A DNA stretch of 24,795 nucleotides from IMG/VR virus record IMGVR_UViG_3300030108_003415, positions 1 through 24,795 of that record; one strand, given 5' to 3'. This DNA comes from a virus. The notes under the pieces are model-generated. The model was given only the letters and a program-made list of their open reading frames with translations. It was not told where the DNA came from and did not search any database. The translations under genes were made by a program, and so were the position numbers. Shown here piece after piece: positions 15,725-22,310 of this stretch (the stretch's first letter is position 1; every line of letters starts with the position of its first letter).

Positions 15725-16137
15725 TTAATTACTCCTATATGTTTTAAACATTTTATAAATGTTCTTTGCTCTAAATCTTCTTCATTAAAATATTTTTTAT
15801 TAATTCTTTTAGAGGATGCTCCACCAATTAAATCTATGTGCATAAAATAAACTTTTTCTTTTGGAATAGATACAAAAGCCAAAACATCACAATGAGATAT
15901 ATTTAAAGGTCTCTTCTTTCCAGAATGTGATACTGCAAACTGATAAGACGCTCTCATATTTCTACTACTATCTGCTATCAGAGAACTTGATTTAACCTGC
16001 ACTCGTAAAAGATTTCCTCGAATATCTACGATCACATCTGTTTTATTAAGATTTACTATTTCAGCATTAAATCCTAATTTCATTAGGCGAACACAACAAA
16101 TATGCTCGCCTAATTTTCCTATTTCAACTTCGTTCAA
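15721..16137 (-). CDS. PD-(D/E)XK family nuclease
   Basis: A 138-aa protein with the PD-(D/E)XK fold signature: IGKLGEHICCVRLMKLGFNAE (E11), NLNKTDVIVDIRG (D34), then LLRVQVKSSS (Q47-V-K49). This resembles the small family of group I intron-type or Holliday-junction-type PD-(D/E)XK proteins. It may be a resolvase or endonuclease acting on host or phage DNA. It is coupled by 4-base overlaps both to the GIY-YIG nuclease gene upstream and to the small Cys protein gene downstream, placing two nucleases in tandem after a methyltransferase. Confidence 0.82.
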   Translation of the reverse strand: MNEVEIGKLGEHICCVRLMKLGFNAEIVNLNKTDVIVDIRGNLLRVQVKSSSLIADSSRNMRASYQFAVSHSGKKRPLNISHCDVLAFVSIPKEKVYFMHIDLIGGASSKRINKKYFNEEDLEQRTFIKCLKHIGVIK

Positions 16138-16703
16138 GGATAATCCAACTCTTTTTTCGTTGGTGGTTTATGTATGAATTTAAAACCACCATATCTGTCC
16201 TTAACTATCTCTGGAAGCTTATGTACAACGGGTCGTGCAGATTTTTCCCATTCTTTGTGTTTTTCTTCCAACTCATCTTCTCTTGCGTTAAAAATAGGCT
16301 CTGCTTCTTCCATAGAAATACCAAGTTCATTAGCCACCTCTTTTACCCCAAAGCAATAAAAATCACCTATTAAATTACCATCAATTCTCCACTCATTAGA
16401 GTAATAGCTAGGTTTAAAACTCAAAAATTTGCTTGAATATTTTTTTCCTTTTTTATTGTACTTTGGCTTAAACCAGCGAATACATTTGTGTTCAGCATAC
16501 AATCTGTGTTGTTCTGAATCTAGCCAGAAAAAAGTTTTACTTGAAATAAACTTAAAGTTGTCAAATACTTTTGAGTTTTTGTGTTCGCCTATTCTTCTGA
16601 TAATACAATCTGATTCGCCAACGTAAACAATCTTTCCTTTATGTGTTAAAAAATATATTCCAGACAGAAATAAATCTGCATGACAGTTGTTCTCCCACTT
16701 CAT
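16134..16703 (-). CDS. GIY-YIG nuclease
   Basis: A 189-aa protein with an N-terminal GIY-YIG domain: SGIYFLTHKGKIVYVGES (G15-I-Y and V26-Y-V-G), catalytic Arg in CIIRRIGEH (R36, with H41), and the metal-binding Glu in LYAEHKCIRWFKPKYNK (E71). After the domain come SYYSNEWRIDGNLIG and a helix with a LGISMEEAE motif that could be a DNA-recognition element (residues about 125-155). It could be a freestanding homing-type or structure-specific endonuclease, or a restriction-like enzyme working beside the methyltransferase. It overlaps the methyltransferase stop by 4 bases. Confidence 0.87.
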   Translation of the reverse strand: MKWENNCHADLFLSGIYFLTHKGKIVYVGESDCIIRRIGEHKNSKVFDNFKFISSKTFFWLDSEQHRLYAEHKCIRWFKPKYNKKGKKYSSKFLSFKPSYYSNEWRIDGNLIGDFYCFGVKEVANELGISMEEAEPIFNAREDELEEKHKEWEKSARPVVHKLPEIVKDRYGGFKFIHKPPTKKELDYP

Positions 16704-17809
16704 TCTATTTCCTTCTTAATTGCTAATCCAATTTGCATGGCTAACTGTGGAACAATGGCATTGCCTAGTCCTTTAAGTCTGTCCATCCTTTTGGGTATCC
16801 CATGAGCCACTCGACCCACGTTGGGTTCAGAGAACCAGATTCCTTCGTCTTGCCTAATTCTGGGTGATTGCCCAACATCTTTTGCATTTGACCCTGCCAT
16901 GTTCTTCCTGCGTGATGTTCGTTGGCTGATGGTGTCGGCCACATTTGATGTACCACCATGTCTGGTAAAGAATTGGTCGGAGTTCTTCCTGCATTTTTCA
17001 ATGTTTCTGGTTTCCTCGCTCCCTTGTAATCCCTCGCAGTTGGAGTAGGCCATAGATGAACTGATTTCGGATCTTGTGCATCTTTCACTGCTGAAATCAA
17101 ATTGATCTGATGACTCTTCTCTATCAAATTCTTCTTGCTCCTCGGACCTCTGTTCCCATCCCAAGCATTTGGAGTAGGCCATAGTTTCATGGTTTGCTCG
17201 TCCACTTGCTCCCTCAGATTGCTCGGTTTCGATCTCCCCTTTCTGTGACCCTGCTGCATTTTCTTGGTTGCTTCTTCTGATCTCGGTGGAAGATGATCCA
17301 TTGTATTCGGTGTCGCCCACATTTCTTGCGATAATCCAGAGTCTGTCTCTTCGGTGTGGCGCATTTTTGGCACAAGCTGGAACAATAAACGTCCTTGTGG
17401 CGTAGCCTTGGCTTTCCATGTCAAGCAACACTTTGTCGAGACCCAAGGCAACGTGACCATAAACGTTTTCGCAAACGACCCAAGAGGGTCTTTTTTGTGT
17501 AATAATTCTAAAGATGCTCGGCCAGATGTGCCTGTCATCTTCTTCTCCTTTTCTAAGTCCTGCAACCGAGAACGGTTGGCACGGGTATCCACATGAGAGG
17601 ATGTCATGGTCGGGAACATTTCTTTCTGGGTCATTTGCTAACTCCTTTACATCTTTAGCTATTGGTACATTTGGAAAATTCTTTGCGAGTATTTTACGAC
17701 ACCATTCTTCGGTGTCGCAAAACATTATAGTTCTGGATAGTTCTGCCCAAGAAAATCCCAAGCTAAAACCACCTATGCCACTACATAAATCTACGTGTCT
17801 AAGCATCAT
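16700..17809 (-). CDS. C5-cytosine DNA methyltransferase
   Basis: A 369-aa protein with the C5-MTase motifs: I VDLCSGIGGFSLGF (7-19), IV SCGYPCQPFSVAG with nucleophile C77, VI CENV (E114), VIII APHRRDRLWIIA (150-161), and X RLKGLGNAIVPQ (344-355). It would transfer a methyl group from SAM to cytosine C5, presumably to protect phage DNA or shape regulation. The target-recognition region (about 162-330) contains imperfect repeats (VGDTEYNG, MAYSKCLG, MAYSNCEG, VADTISQR, MAGSNAKD). From about residue 59 to 347 the gene also carries a long +1-frame ORF (separate entry), and local GC is clearly higher than in flanking genes. The start at 17809 follows AGGA and overlaps the upstream gene by 11 bases. 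Confidence 0.94.
   Translation of the reverse strand: MMLRHVDLCSGIGGFSLGFSWAELSRTIMFCDTEEWCRKILAKNFPNVPIAKDVKELANDPERNVPDHDILSCGYPCQPFSVAGLRKGEEDDRHIWPSIFRIITQKRPSWVVCENVYGHVALGLDKVLLDMESQGYATRTFIVPACAKNAPHRRDRLWIIARNVGDTEYNGSSSTEIRRSNQENAAGSQKGEIETEQSEGASGRANHETMAYSKCLGWEQRSEEQEEFDREESSDQFDFSSERCTRSEISSSMAYSNCEGLQGSEETRNIEKCRKNSDQFFTRHGGTSNVADTISQRTSRRKNMAGSNAKDVGQSPRIRQDEGIWFSEPNVGRVAHGIPKRMDRLKGLGNAIVPQLAMQIGLAIKKEIE
16765..17634 (-). CDS. Embedded +1-frame ORF inside the methyltransferase gene (WPTP-repeat protein)
   Basis: 289 codons with no stop, in the +1 frame relative to the methyltransferase. The ATG at 17634 has AAGGAG 7 bases upstream. The product has DPLGSFAKTFMV (49-60), CLTWKAKATPQGRLLFQLVP (70-89), four repeats WATPNTMD (106), WPTPNAWD (152), WPTPTARD (195) and WPTPSANE (232), and a C terminus NPTWVEWLMGYPKGW (270-284). 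I recognise this series from many database proteins overlapping phage C5 methyltransferases, often labelled hypothetical or as methyltransferase themselves. The motif conservation could partly be a shadow of conserved methyltransferase codons, for example the APHRRDRLW region read one base on. The good ribosome binding site, length and raised GC favour real dual coding. Function unknown. Confidence 0.6.
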   Translation of the reverse strand: MTQKEMFPTMTSSHVDTRANRSRLQDLEKEKKMTGTSGRASLELLHKKDPLGSFAKTFMVTLPWVSTKCCLTWKAKATPQGRLLFQLVPKMRHTEETDSGLSQEMWATPNTMDHLPPRSEEATKKMQQGHRKGRSKPSNLREQVDEQTMKLWPTPNAWDGNRGPRSKKNLIEKSHQINLISAVKDAQDPKSVHLWPTPTARDYKGARKPETLKNAGRTPTNSLPDMVVHQMWPTPSANEHHAGRTWQGQMQKMLGNHPELGKTKESGSLNPTWVEWLMGYPKGWTDLKD

Positions 17810-18254
17810 AGGTTCCTGTGAATTTTATAGGTTGCTCTACGTTTCCATCTGTCAAACCACAATCTTCGTCAAGATATCCACAAAACATATCTGCTTCATC
17901 ACGGTAAAACCATCTGACATATTCCAAACCTTTAGAGAATTTTGGATCATCAAGTATTTTTCGTAAAATATTAGTCGGGGGAGACCATGCAGTAAAAAAA
18001 CTTACTTGAAAAGATTTTGAACCATCTCCTATTTCACTCTCAACACATAAGTCATAACAATCCCATTTAGTATCCCAATTTTCTCTACACCAATTATAAT
18101 CCCATTTATTATCTGGCAAAGGTATAATAGAATTAAAAGTAAAATCAGACTCATCTCCTGCATCATCTTTACCTTTAACATTTTTTAAAAAACGGTCTTT
18201 GTCTTCAACTGTTTTAAAACTAAAGTATATTTCGTTTGTGCAATGATTTGGCAT
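17799..18254 (-). CDS. Api92-like / DUF1281-type ferredoxin-like-fold phage protein
   Basis: 151 aa from ATG 18254, with GGGAGA about 6 bases upstream. The longer frame to 18287 lacks a site. The N terminus MPNHCTNEIYFS, the central FNSIIPLPDN, and WCRENWDTKWDCYDL followed by FFTAWSPPTNILRKI are characteristic of the Api92-like/DUF1281 family found in phages and plasmids. The family's function is unknown. The gene shares one base with the stop of the 51-aa zinc-finger gene upstream and overlaps the methyltransferase by 11 bases. Confidence 0.83.
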   Translation of the reverse strand: MPNHCTNEIYFSFKTVEDKDRFLKNVKGKDDAGDESDFTFNSIIPLPDNKWDYNWCRENWDTKWDCYDLCVESEIGDGSKSFQVSFFTAWSPPTNILRKILDDPKFSKGLEYVRWFYRDEADMFCGYLDEDCGLTDGNVEQPIKFTGTYDA

Positions 18255-18409
18255 TACTTCTCTCCCTCGTTTAAATAATCTATACAATCTGGACAGGCAA
18301 TTCTGTCATCAACTCCAATGTTACTGAAAGCAGTACCATTACAAAAAGCAGAACCCTCTCCATCATTTTCAATAAATATATTACAAAAATCACACTCTAA
18401 ATTAGGCAT
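18254..18409 (-). CDS. 51-aa Cys-rich putative zinc-finger protein
   Basis: ATG at 18409 with AGGAG 7-8 bases upstream; the stop overlaps the next start as TAATG. The 51-aa product carries CDFC (C6, C9) and CPDC (C39, C42) knuckles, plus C23, consistent with a small treble-clef or zinc-ribbon fold. It is one of several CxxC proteins encoded in succession here. Confidence 0.72.
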   Translation of the reverse strand: MPNLECDFCNIFIENDGEGSAFCNGTAFSNIGVDDRIACPDCIDYLNEGEK

Positions 18410-18429
18410 TATTTTCTCCTGTTTTGGTT

Positions 18430-18606
18430 TCAATTAATTTCGGTATTGGACTCATACTCAATCTCCCCAACACCTCGGCATTTCGGACATTCTATTGAAA
18501 CGTCCGTCTTATCATGACCATTGGTTTTTTCAGCTAAAGGAAGAATTGCCTTTATCATTCCCTCACCTAAACATAATGGGCATAATTCGTATTTTCGGAT
18601 AATCAT
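18430..18606 (-). CDS. Small DnaJ-type zinc-finger protein
   Basis: 58 aa from ATG 18606, overlapping the upstream stop by ATGA. A TTG two codons upstream is less likely. It has two CxxCxGxG motifs, CPLCLGEG (C9, C12) and CPKCRGVG (C40, C43), separated by about 27 residues. This is the signature of the DnaJ central zinc-finger module, here without J domain or substrate-binding domain. Free-standing copies in phages may bind zinc and partner proteins or nucleic acid; the role is unknown. Confidence 0.75.
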   Translation of the reverse strand: MIIRKYELCPLCLGEGMIKAILPLAEKTNGHDKTDVSIECPKCRGVGEIEYESNTEIN

Positions 18607-18893
18607 AAACAATTATCCTCTTCGGGTTGATATTCTTCTATTTCAATATCTAACCACTCATAAACTTTTTCGGTAGCTTTCTCTTTAGCTTCAGAAAGTG
18701 TATCTGCTTCAATTTCAAAATAATTATCATATTCTACTTTCACTTTTAAAAAAAAAGTTTTTTGCTTTTTCGGTGAGCAGATTTCTCCATTACAACAATC
18801 TTCAATAACTGATCCACAAACTGAACATTGGTAATGCCCATGTACATCAATCATTTTACCAACATTCTGGCATCTTGGACATTGCTCATTCAT
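18603..18893 (-). CDS. Zinc-ribbon protein with acidic C-terminal domain
   Basis: 96 aa from ATG 18893 with GGAG 6 bases upstream; an ATG four codons earlier overlaps that site. The N terminus has CPRC (C5, C8) and CSVC (C23, C26), a zinc ribbon. More cysteines follow at 33, 34 and 39. The rest (KTFFLKVKVEYDNYFEIEADTLSEAKEKATEKVYEWLDIEI) looks like a small beta-alpha domain with an acidic end. It is coupled to the DnaJ-type finger gene by a 4-base overlap. Confidence 0.7.
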   Translation of the reverse strand: MNEQCPRCQNVGKMIDVHGHYQCSVCGSVIEDCCNGEICSPKKQKTFFLKVKVEYDNYFEIEADTLSEAKEKATEKVYEWLDIEIEEYQPEEDNCL

Positions 18894-19002
18894 AATATTC
18901 TCCATATTCGTCTTCTTCGTTTGACCAATATTCTATCCATTCTCCTTGTTGATCTTTTGTAAGACTATCCCATTCTTCATCTGACATTTCCCAATTTTTC
19001 AT
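18886..19002 (-). CDS. 38-aa acidic, Trp-rich protein
   Basis: ATG at 19002 after GGAGAATATT, with its stop 8 bases into the next gene. The product is 38 aa (MKNWEMSDEEWDSLTKDQQG..., ending YGEYYE), with four Trp and about a dozen acidic residues. It overlaps the upstream 106-aa gene by 4 bases and contains the ribosome binding site of the downstream gene, which fits a genuine member of the overlapping series. Very acidic small phage proteins sometimes act as DNA mimics; no direct evidence here. Confidence 0.6.
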   Translation of the reverse strand: MKNWEMSDEEWDSLTKDQQGEWIEYWSNEEDEYGEYYE

Positions 19003-19319
19003 AATATTCTCCTTATGTGTAAATCATACTCCATATTAACAAATTCAGTTGGATACTTTTGGTTCGGTATCATTTCTGATCTCTTGAATAAATTACATAC
19101 TTCAAAAATATCATCTATTGTTTTTACATTTTGTATGGTTGCCGAACTTTCATAACAATTCCATTCTTTGCTTTCCAAAATTTTTTCATAACCATTATTA
19201 AGATAAACAACTAAACTCTTTTCATTGTGAATAGTCATTTCATCATCTTCCATATCGGTCAGTAAATATAAAACTGTTTCTTCTTCCGATTTATATAAAT
19301 GCGTAATATTAACTGTCAT
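18999..19319 (-). CDS. Phage protein of unknown function (106 aa)
   Basis: ATG at 19319, two bases after the upstream stop; GGGAGATAATC precedes it. The product is 106 aa, acidic in its N-terminal half (KSEEETVLYLLTDMEDDEM), with no recognisable motif or membrane segment. It overlaps the 38-aa acidic gene by ATGA. I do not recognise a family. Confidence 0.65.
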   Translation of the reverse strand: MTVNITHLYKSEEETVLYLLTDMEDDEMTIHNEKSLVVYLNNGYEKILESKEWNCYESSATIQNVKTIDDIFEVCNLFKRSEMIPNQKYPTEFVNMEYDLHIRRIL

Positions 19320-19321
19320 GA

Positions 19322-20323
19322 TTATCTCCCATTTAAAATATAATCCTTGTGAACTTTACCTAAAGATAAATCACCTCTCTCATGTGATTTAATCCAAACT
19401 CTCTTACCATCTTTGTACTTTCTTATATGTCCTCGAACCTCATGTCTTCTTTTGGGAGAACCAACTCCAACAATAACATCTAACATTTGATGACCCTTAC
19501 TTTTTGGTAAATCAATTTCTAATGTTTCAAAAACATCACCTTTTCCTGTAAATTTACCAAAATACTTTTTTCCTTTTCCCTCTTCAATTTTTCTAGGTTC
19601 AATCCAATCATAATTCAATGTTTCCAAAATCTTCATGCAATGTCTTACTTCATCTATATAAATCGCACTAAATTGATATAACTTATCACTTGTAGCTTTT
19701 TGCTCATAAAAATCTCTTACTATTTCTGGGTTCATCATTTGGTTCATAGCATGATCTGTTTGTGCAATTATTTGCTTTTCTTCTTTTTCCTCTAAGTAAT
19801 CTACATCAACTGTTAATGGTAATTGATAAAGACAATATTCTTCATCAAAATAAATTCTTTTAAAATTGTAAACTAATTCTCTATTCTTTTTAAGAGTTAT
19901 ATGAAATCCAACTTTTGTATATTGTGGGTTATCAACAGAAAAAGGATCATTGCAGAATTCAATAAACATATTATCAAAACAAGGCAACATATCTGTTAAT
20001 ACACCATTAAACTTACCTCTCATTTGAAAAGATCGCATCTTTGTTAAATTTTTTAGACTATCATAATATTGATCTCCAAATGTATTTCCTGCAATCCATT
20101 TAACTAGACCATTTGTAACAACAAACTTTTTTGCTCTTCTAAATATTGCTCTCTCTCTTGCCAACAAACTTGTAAATTTTGATCTCTTTATATGATGATG
20201 AAATTTTCTACCATTTGATAAAAGTTTCATATATAAATCAAATAAGTGATCAGAGTCCTTTGAATATTTCATTGGACTCCGACCATCAAATTCCCAAAAA
20301 CTATTGGCTTGTTTACTAAGCAT
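19322..20323 (-). CDS. Conserved phage protein with basic RGH/HERGD C-terminal motif
   Basis: A 333-aa protein, the largest of the proximal part of this leftward block, starting 8 bases inside the preceding 45-aa gene. Its N-terminal region is basic and helical (FHHHIKRSKFTSLLARERAIFRRAKKF). The C-terminal 45 residues have a striking conserved-looking pattern, GSPKRRHEVRGHIRKYKDGK, then VWIKSHERGDLSLGKVHKDY, which I associate with uncharacterised marine phage proteins. The clustered His, Arg and Asp residues suggest nucleic-acid binding or a catalytic centre, but no known fold is evident. Confidence 0.7.
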   Translation of the reverse strand: MLSKQANSFWEFDGRSPMKYSKDSDHLFDLYMKLLSNGRKFHHHIKRSKFTSLLARERAIFRRAKKFVVTNGLVKWIAGNTFGDQYYDSLKNLTKMRSFQMRGKFNGVLTDMLPCFDNMFIEFCNDPFSVDNPQYTKVGFHITLKKNRELVYNFKRIYFDEEYCLYQLPLTVDVDYLEEKEEKQIIAQTDHAMNQMMNPEIVRDFYEQKATSDKLYQFSAIYIDEVRHCMKILETLNYDWIEPRKIEEGKGKKYFGKFTGKGDVFETLEIDLPKSKGHQMLDVIVGVGSPKRRHEVRGHIRKYKDGKRVWIKSHERGDLSLGKVHKDYILNGR

Positions 20324-20453
20324 AAAATCTTTCTAGTGCCTTGATTTCTGCCAAACCCTCTTTCTCTTCAAGTGTTAAACTCAAATCATTTTTTAATTTT
20401 TCAAGTTCTTCCTCAAATAATTGTTCTAATACTTCATCATTATCGTAATACAT
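20316..20453 (-). CDS. 45-aa acidic coiled-coil-like protein
   Basis: ATG at 20453 shares one base with the upstream stop (TAATG), and its TAG stop lies 8 bases inside the 333-aa gene. The 45-aa product (MYYDNDEVLEQLFEEELEKL..., then SLTLEEKEGLAEIKALERFYA) is acidic and almost certainly a long helix. The overlaps on both sides and intact frame support it as a real gene; function unknown. Confidence 0.6.
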   Translation of the reverse strand: MYYDNDEVLEQLFEEELEKLKNDLSLTLEEKEGLAEIKALERFYA

Positions 20454-20656
20454 TATTTTTCTCCATCTTCAATAAATACAAATCCACCACCGTTGCCTTC
20501 TGGATCTTGAGAAACTACAAGATCAAGTTTTTCACCACCTCTTGTTACTTCAAAAATAAGCCACGGGTTATTTGGGTTATCTTCTATTTCATCAGTTCTA
20601 AAACCAACAATTCTAAAACCTATCAATGTTTTATAAAGTTCTTCATGTGCGTTCAT
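20453..20656 (-). CDS. Small phage protein, unknown (67 aa)
   Basis: A 67-aa protein beginning with a 4-base overlap to the DUF3846-like gene. It is beta-rich (IVGFRTDEIEDNPNNPWLIFEVTRGGEKLDLVVSQDPEGNGGGFVFIE), suggesting a compact small domain. Context is the early-type cassette of tiny genes; no family recognised. Confidence 0.65.
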   Translation of the reverse strand: MNAHEELYKTLIGFRIVGFRTDEIEDNPNNPWLIFEVTRGGEKLDLVVSQDPEGNGGGFVFIEDGEK

Positions 20657-21072
20657 TTCAAATCCTCCAATGTAAATGGTCTGATTTCAAATCTTGGTTT
20701 TGGCTTATAAGCACTCCACCCAAAAATTATATGATCTGAATAAATCTCCATAGGAACAAATGGTTTATCAGTTGTTTCACCATTGTCATAATCCAAACCC
20801 ATAATTAAACCTTTACTATAAATCGGATCACAAATACCAAACGTAAAACAAAAATTCGTATCTTCATCCTCTACCAATAATCCCTCGTCATCTATATACA
20901 GACTATCGTTCAATGAACCATATCTAACAAAAGGATCTCTTTTTAAATAATAATCTGCACTTGAAAAAACCCTGCAATTCAAATGTTTTTGAATATCCTT
21001 GTAATCACCAACTTCAACTTCTGTCATTGATTGGTTTTTAGGATCAATTAAATAACCTTTTTTACTTTTCAT
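20653..21072 (-). CDS. DUF3846-like phage protein
   Basis: 139 aa from ATG 21072, with GGGAGATAAA immediately upstream. The in-frame start at 21105 lies inside the previous gene. The order of elements fits DUF3846: a basic N terminus, YLIDPKNQSMTEVEVGDYKDIQKHLNC, a YIDDEGLL strand, then KGLIMGLDYDNGETTDKP. The family is common in phages and mobile elements, of unknown function. It begins one base before the end of the 78-aa gene, so coupling is likely. Confidence 0.72.
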   Translation of the reverse strand: MKSKKGYLIDPKNQSMTEVEVGDYKDIQKHLNCRVFSSADYYLKRDPFVRYGSLNDSLYIDDEGLLVEDEDTNFCFTFGICDPIYSKGLIMGLDYDNGETTDKPFVPMEIYSDHIIFGWSAYKPKPRFEIRPFTLEDLK

Positions 21073-21073
21073 T

Positions 21074-21310
21074 TTATCTCCCTTTCCTTGAAAAAACTTC
21101 AACATCTTCTAACCAAAAATCTTTTGCGTTATATTTAATTCCAACATCATCTGCATCTATATGATCTTCATCAACTCTATCCTTGTTGGTTTCTTTCAAC
21201 CAATTATCAAAATCATTTGTTACTACATCTAACTCACGCTCTCCATAACTGTTTGCATAATAAACTGCATAGTATGTAGTATCATTTTTATGCCATTCTC
21301 CACCATTCAT
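21074..21310 (-). CDS. Small phage protein, unknown (78 aa)
   Basis: A 78-aa acidic protein (MNGGEWHKNDTTYYAVYYANSYGERELDVV..., then DRVDEDHIDADDVGIKYNAKDFWLEDVEVF). AGGAGAAAAAAG precedes the ATG. It overlaps the preceding gene by 4 bases. No motif recognised. Confidence 0.62.
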   Translation of the reverse strand: MNGGEWHKNDTTYYAVYYANSYGERELDVVTNDFDNWLKETNKDRVDEDHIDADDVGIKYNAKDFWLEDVEVFSRKGR

Positions 21311-21501
21311 CTTTTTTCTCCTTTTAAAAATCTATAAAAAGCTTGCTCCATTGCAACAAAATTAAGTTCAGAATTCTTTTCCTTTTCAACTCTGTCATAA
21401 ATATCAACATTAGAAATTCCATGTTTCTCGATCCACTCTTCTCGATCCAACTCCCAAACATCATCTTCCATGTCCATAACCCAACTTTTTACTCTTCCCA
21501 T
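21307..21501 (-). CDS. Small phage protein, unknown (64 aa)
   Basis: A 64-aa protein (MGRVKSWVMDMEDDVWELDREEWIEKHGI..., ending FYRFLKGEKR). It is predicted helical and Trp-containing with mixed charge. Its ATG shares a base with the stop of the upstream gene. No family recognised. Confidence 0.62.
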   Translation of the reverse strand: MGRVKSWVMDMEDDVWELDREEWIEKHGISNVDIYDRVEKEKNSELNFVAMEQAFYRFLKGEKR

Positions 21502-21806
21502 TATCCTTGCTCCCTATAAATAACTGAATACCAACTCTCATATTGAGAAATCTTACAATCAAGTTTGCTCAATACTTTCTTCATTCTTTCAATTTCATCA
21601 TTACAACAATATGCCCAATTAAAGAATTTACTAACGTCACTACCCTCATGTAGAACAACCAATTCAATATTGTCATGATAGGGTTCTAGATGGTCATGAA
21701 CTTTAAAAAAGTTTTCTGGGTTTTTGAAAAGCAATCCATCTAAACTTTTGTTTCTCTTTTTCAAATAAGAATAAATATTCCTTTTTATTTTTTCTTGAAT
21801 GTCCAT
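21501..21806 (-). CDS. Phage protein of unknown function (101 aa)
   Basis: 101 aa from ATG 21806, with GAGG 9 bases upstream inside the end of the preceding gene. The longer open frame to 21941 is read through that gene and is probably spurious. It has a basic helical N terminus (IQEKIKRNIYSYLKKRNKSLDGLLF), then a mixed region with YCCNDEIERM and CKISQYESWY. Unknown function. Confidence 0.62.
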   Translation of the reverse strand: MDIQEKIKRNIYSYLKKRNKSLDGLLFKNPENFFKVHDHLEPYHDNIELVVLHEGSDVSKFFNWAYCCNDEIERMKKVLSKLDCKISQYESWYSVIYREQG

Positions 21807-21807
21807 T

Positions 21808-22155
21808 TCAATAACCTCGTATCTGTGCAGTATCTTTACGAAAATACTTTTTATTAAAATCAACTTTATCCAAATGGAAAAAGGATATCTTTTCACTTGG
21901 TTCAAAAGTAGGTTTATAATTATTAATGATATTAACATCATAATTCTTATCTGACATAACTTTTAAGAATGTATTTAAATCACAATCTTGCTCTAAATAA
22001 ATCATGTGCGTATCTAAATCTATATATGAGAAATCAGTAAAATCTTTCTCCATATCAAAACCAAATCCAATTAGATCATATAACGATACTTTCAAATATC
22101 CGTGACCTAGTGTTTCAATGTGTGTAAATGTAATTTTTGTTTTTTCTTTTATCAT
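21808..22155 (-). CDS. Phage protein of unknown function (115 aa)
   Basis: A 115-aa protein with alternating hydrophobic strands (KITFTHIETLGHGYLKVSLYDLIGFGFDMEKDF, then YIDLDTHMIYLEQDCDLNTFLKVM), suggesting an alpha/beta fold. It overlaps the 52-aa gene by ATGA and ends one base before the next start. Unknown function. Confidence 0.65.
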   Translation of the reverse strand: MIKEKTKITFTHIETLGHGYLKVSLYDLIGFGFDMEKDFTDFSYIDLDTHMIYLEQDCDLNTFLKVMSDKNYDVNIINNYKPTFEPSEKISFFHLDKVDFNKKYFRKDTAQIRGY

Positions 22156-22310
22156 GTTCTATTCCTCACAATTTTTAAAAGACGATTAATTTCTTTTTGT
22201 TGCTCTTTTTTACTTCTTGCATTTCCAGAATAAAAATCTCGCATTTTTTCGTGATACTTTATTTGATCTAAAATCTCATAGTCTTTTGATTTATTTGGAT
22301 CAATTCTCAT
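22152..22310 (-). CDS. 52-aa basic helical protein
   Basis: ATG at 22310 overlaps the upstream stop by ATGA, and its own stop overlaps the next start the same way. The product (MRIDPNKSKDYEILDQIKYH..., then SKKEQQKEINRLLKIVRNRT) is strongly basic with a helical C terminus, suggesting nucleic-acid binding. The overlaps on both ends support it as a real gene. Confidence 0.65.
   Translation of the reverse strand: MRIDPNKSKDYEILDQIKYHEKMRDFYSGNARSKKEQQKEINRLLKIVRNRT

Noticed and set aside
21807-21941. Hydrophobic N-terminal extension of the 101-aa protein
   Set aside because: It is the out-of-frame reading of the preceding gene, and the start at 21806 has GAGG upstream.
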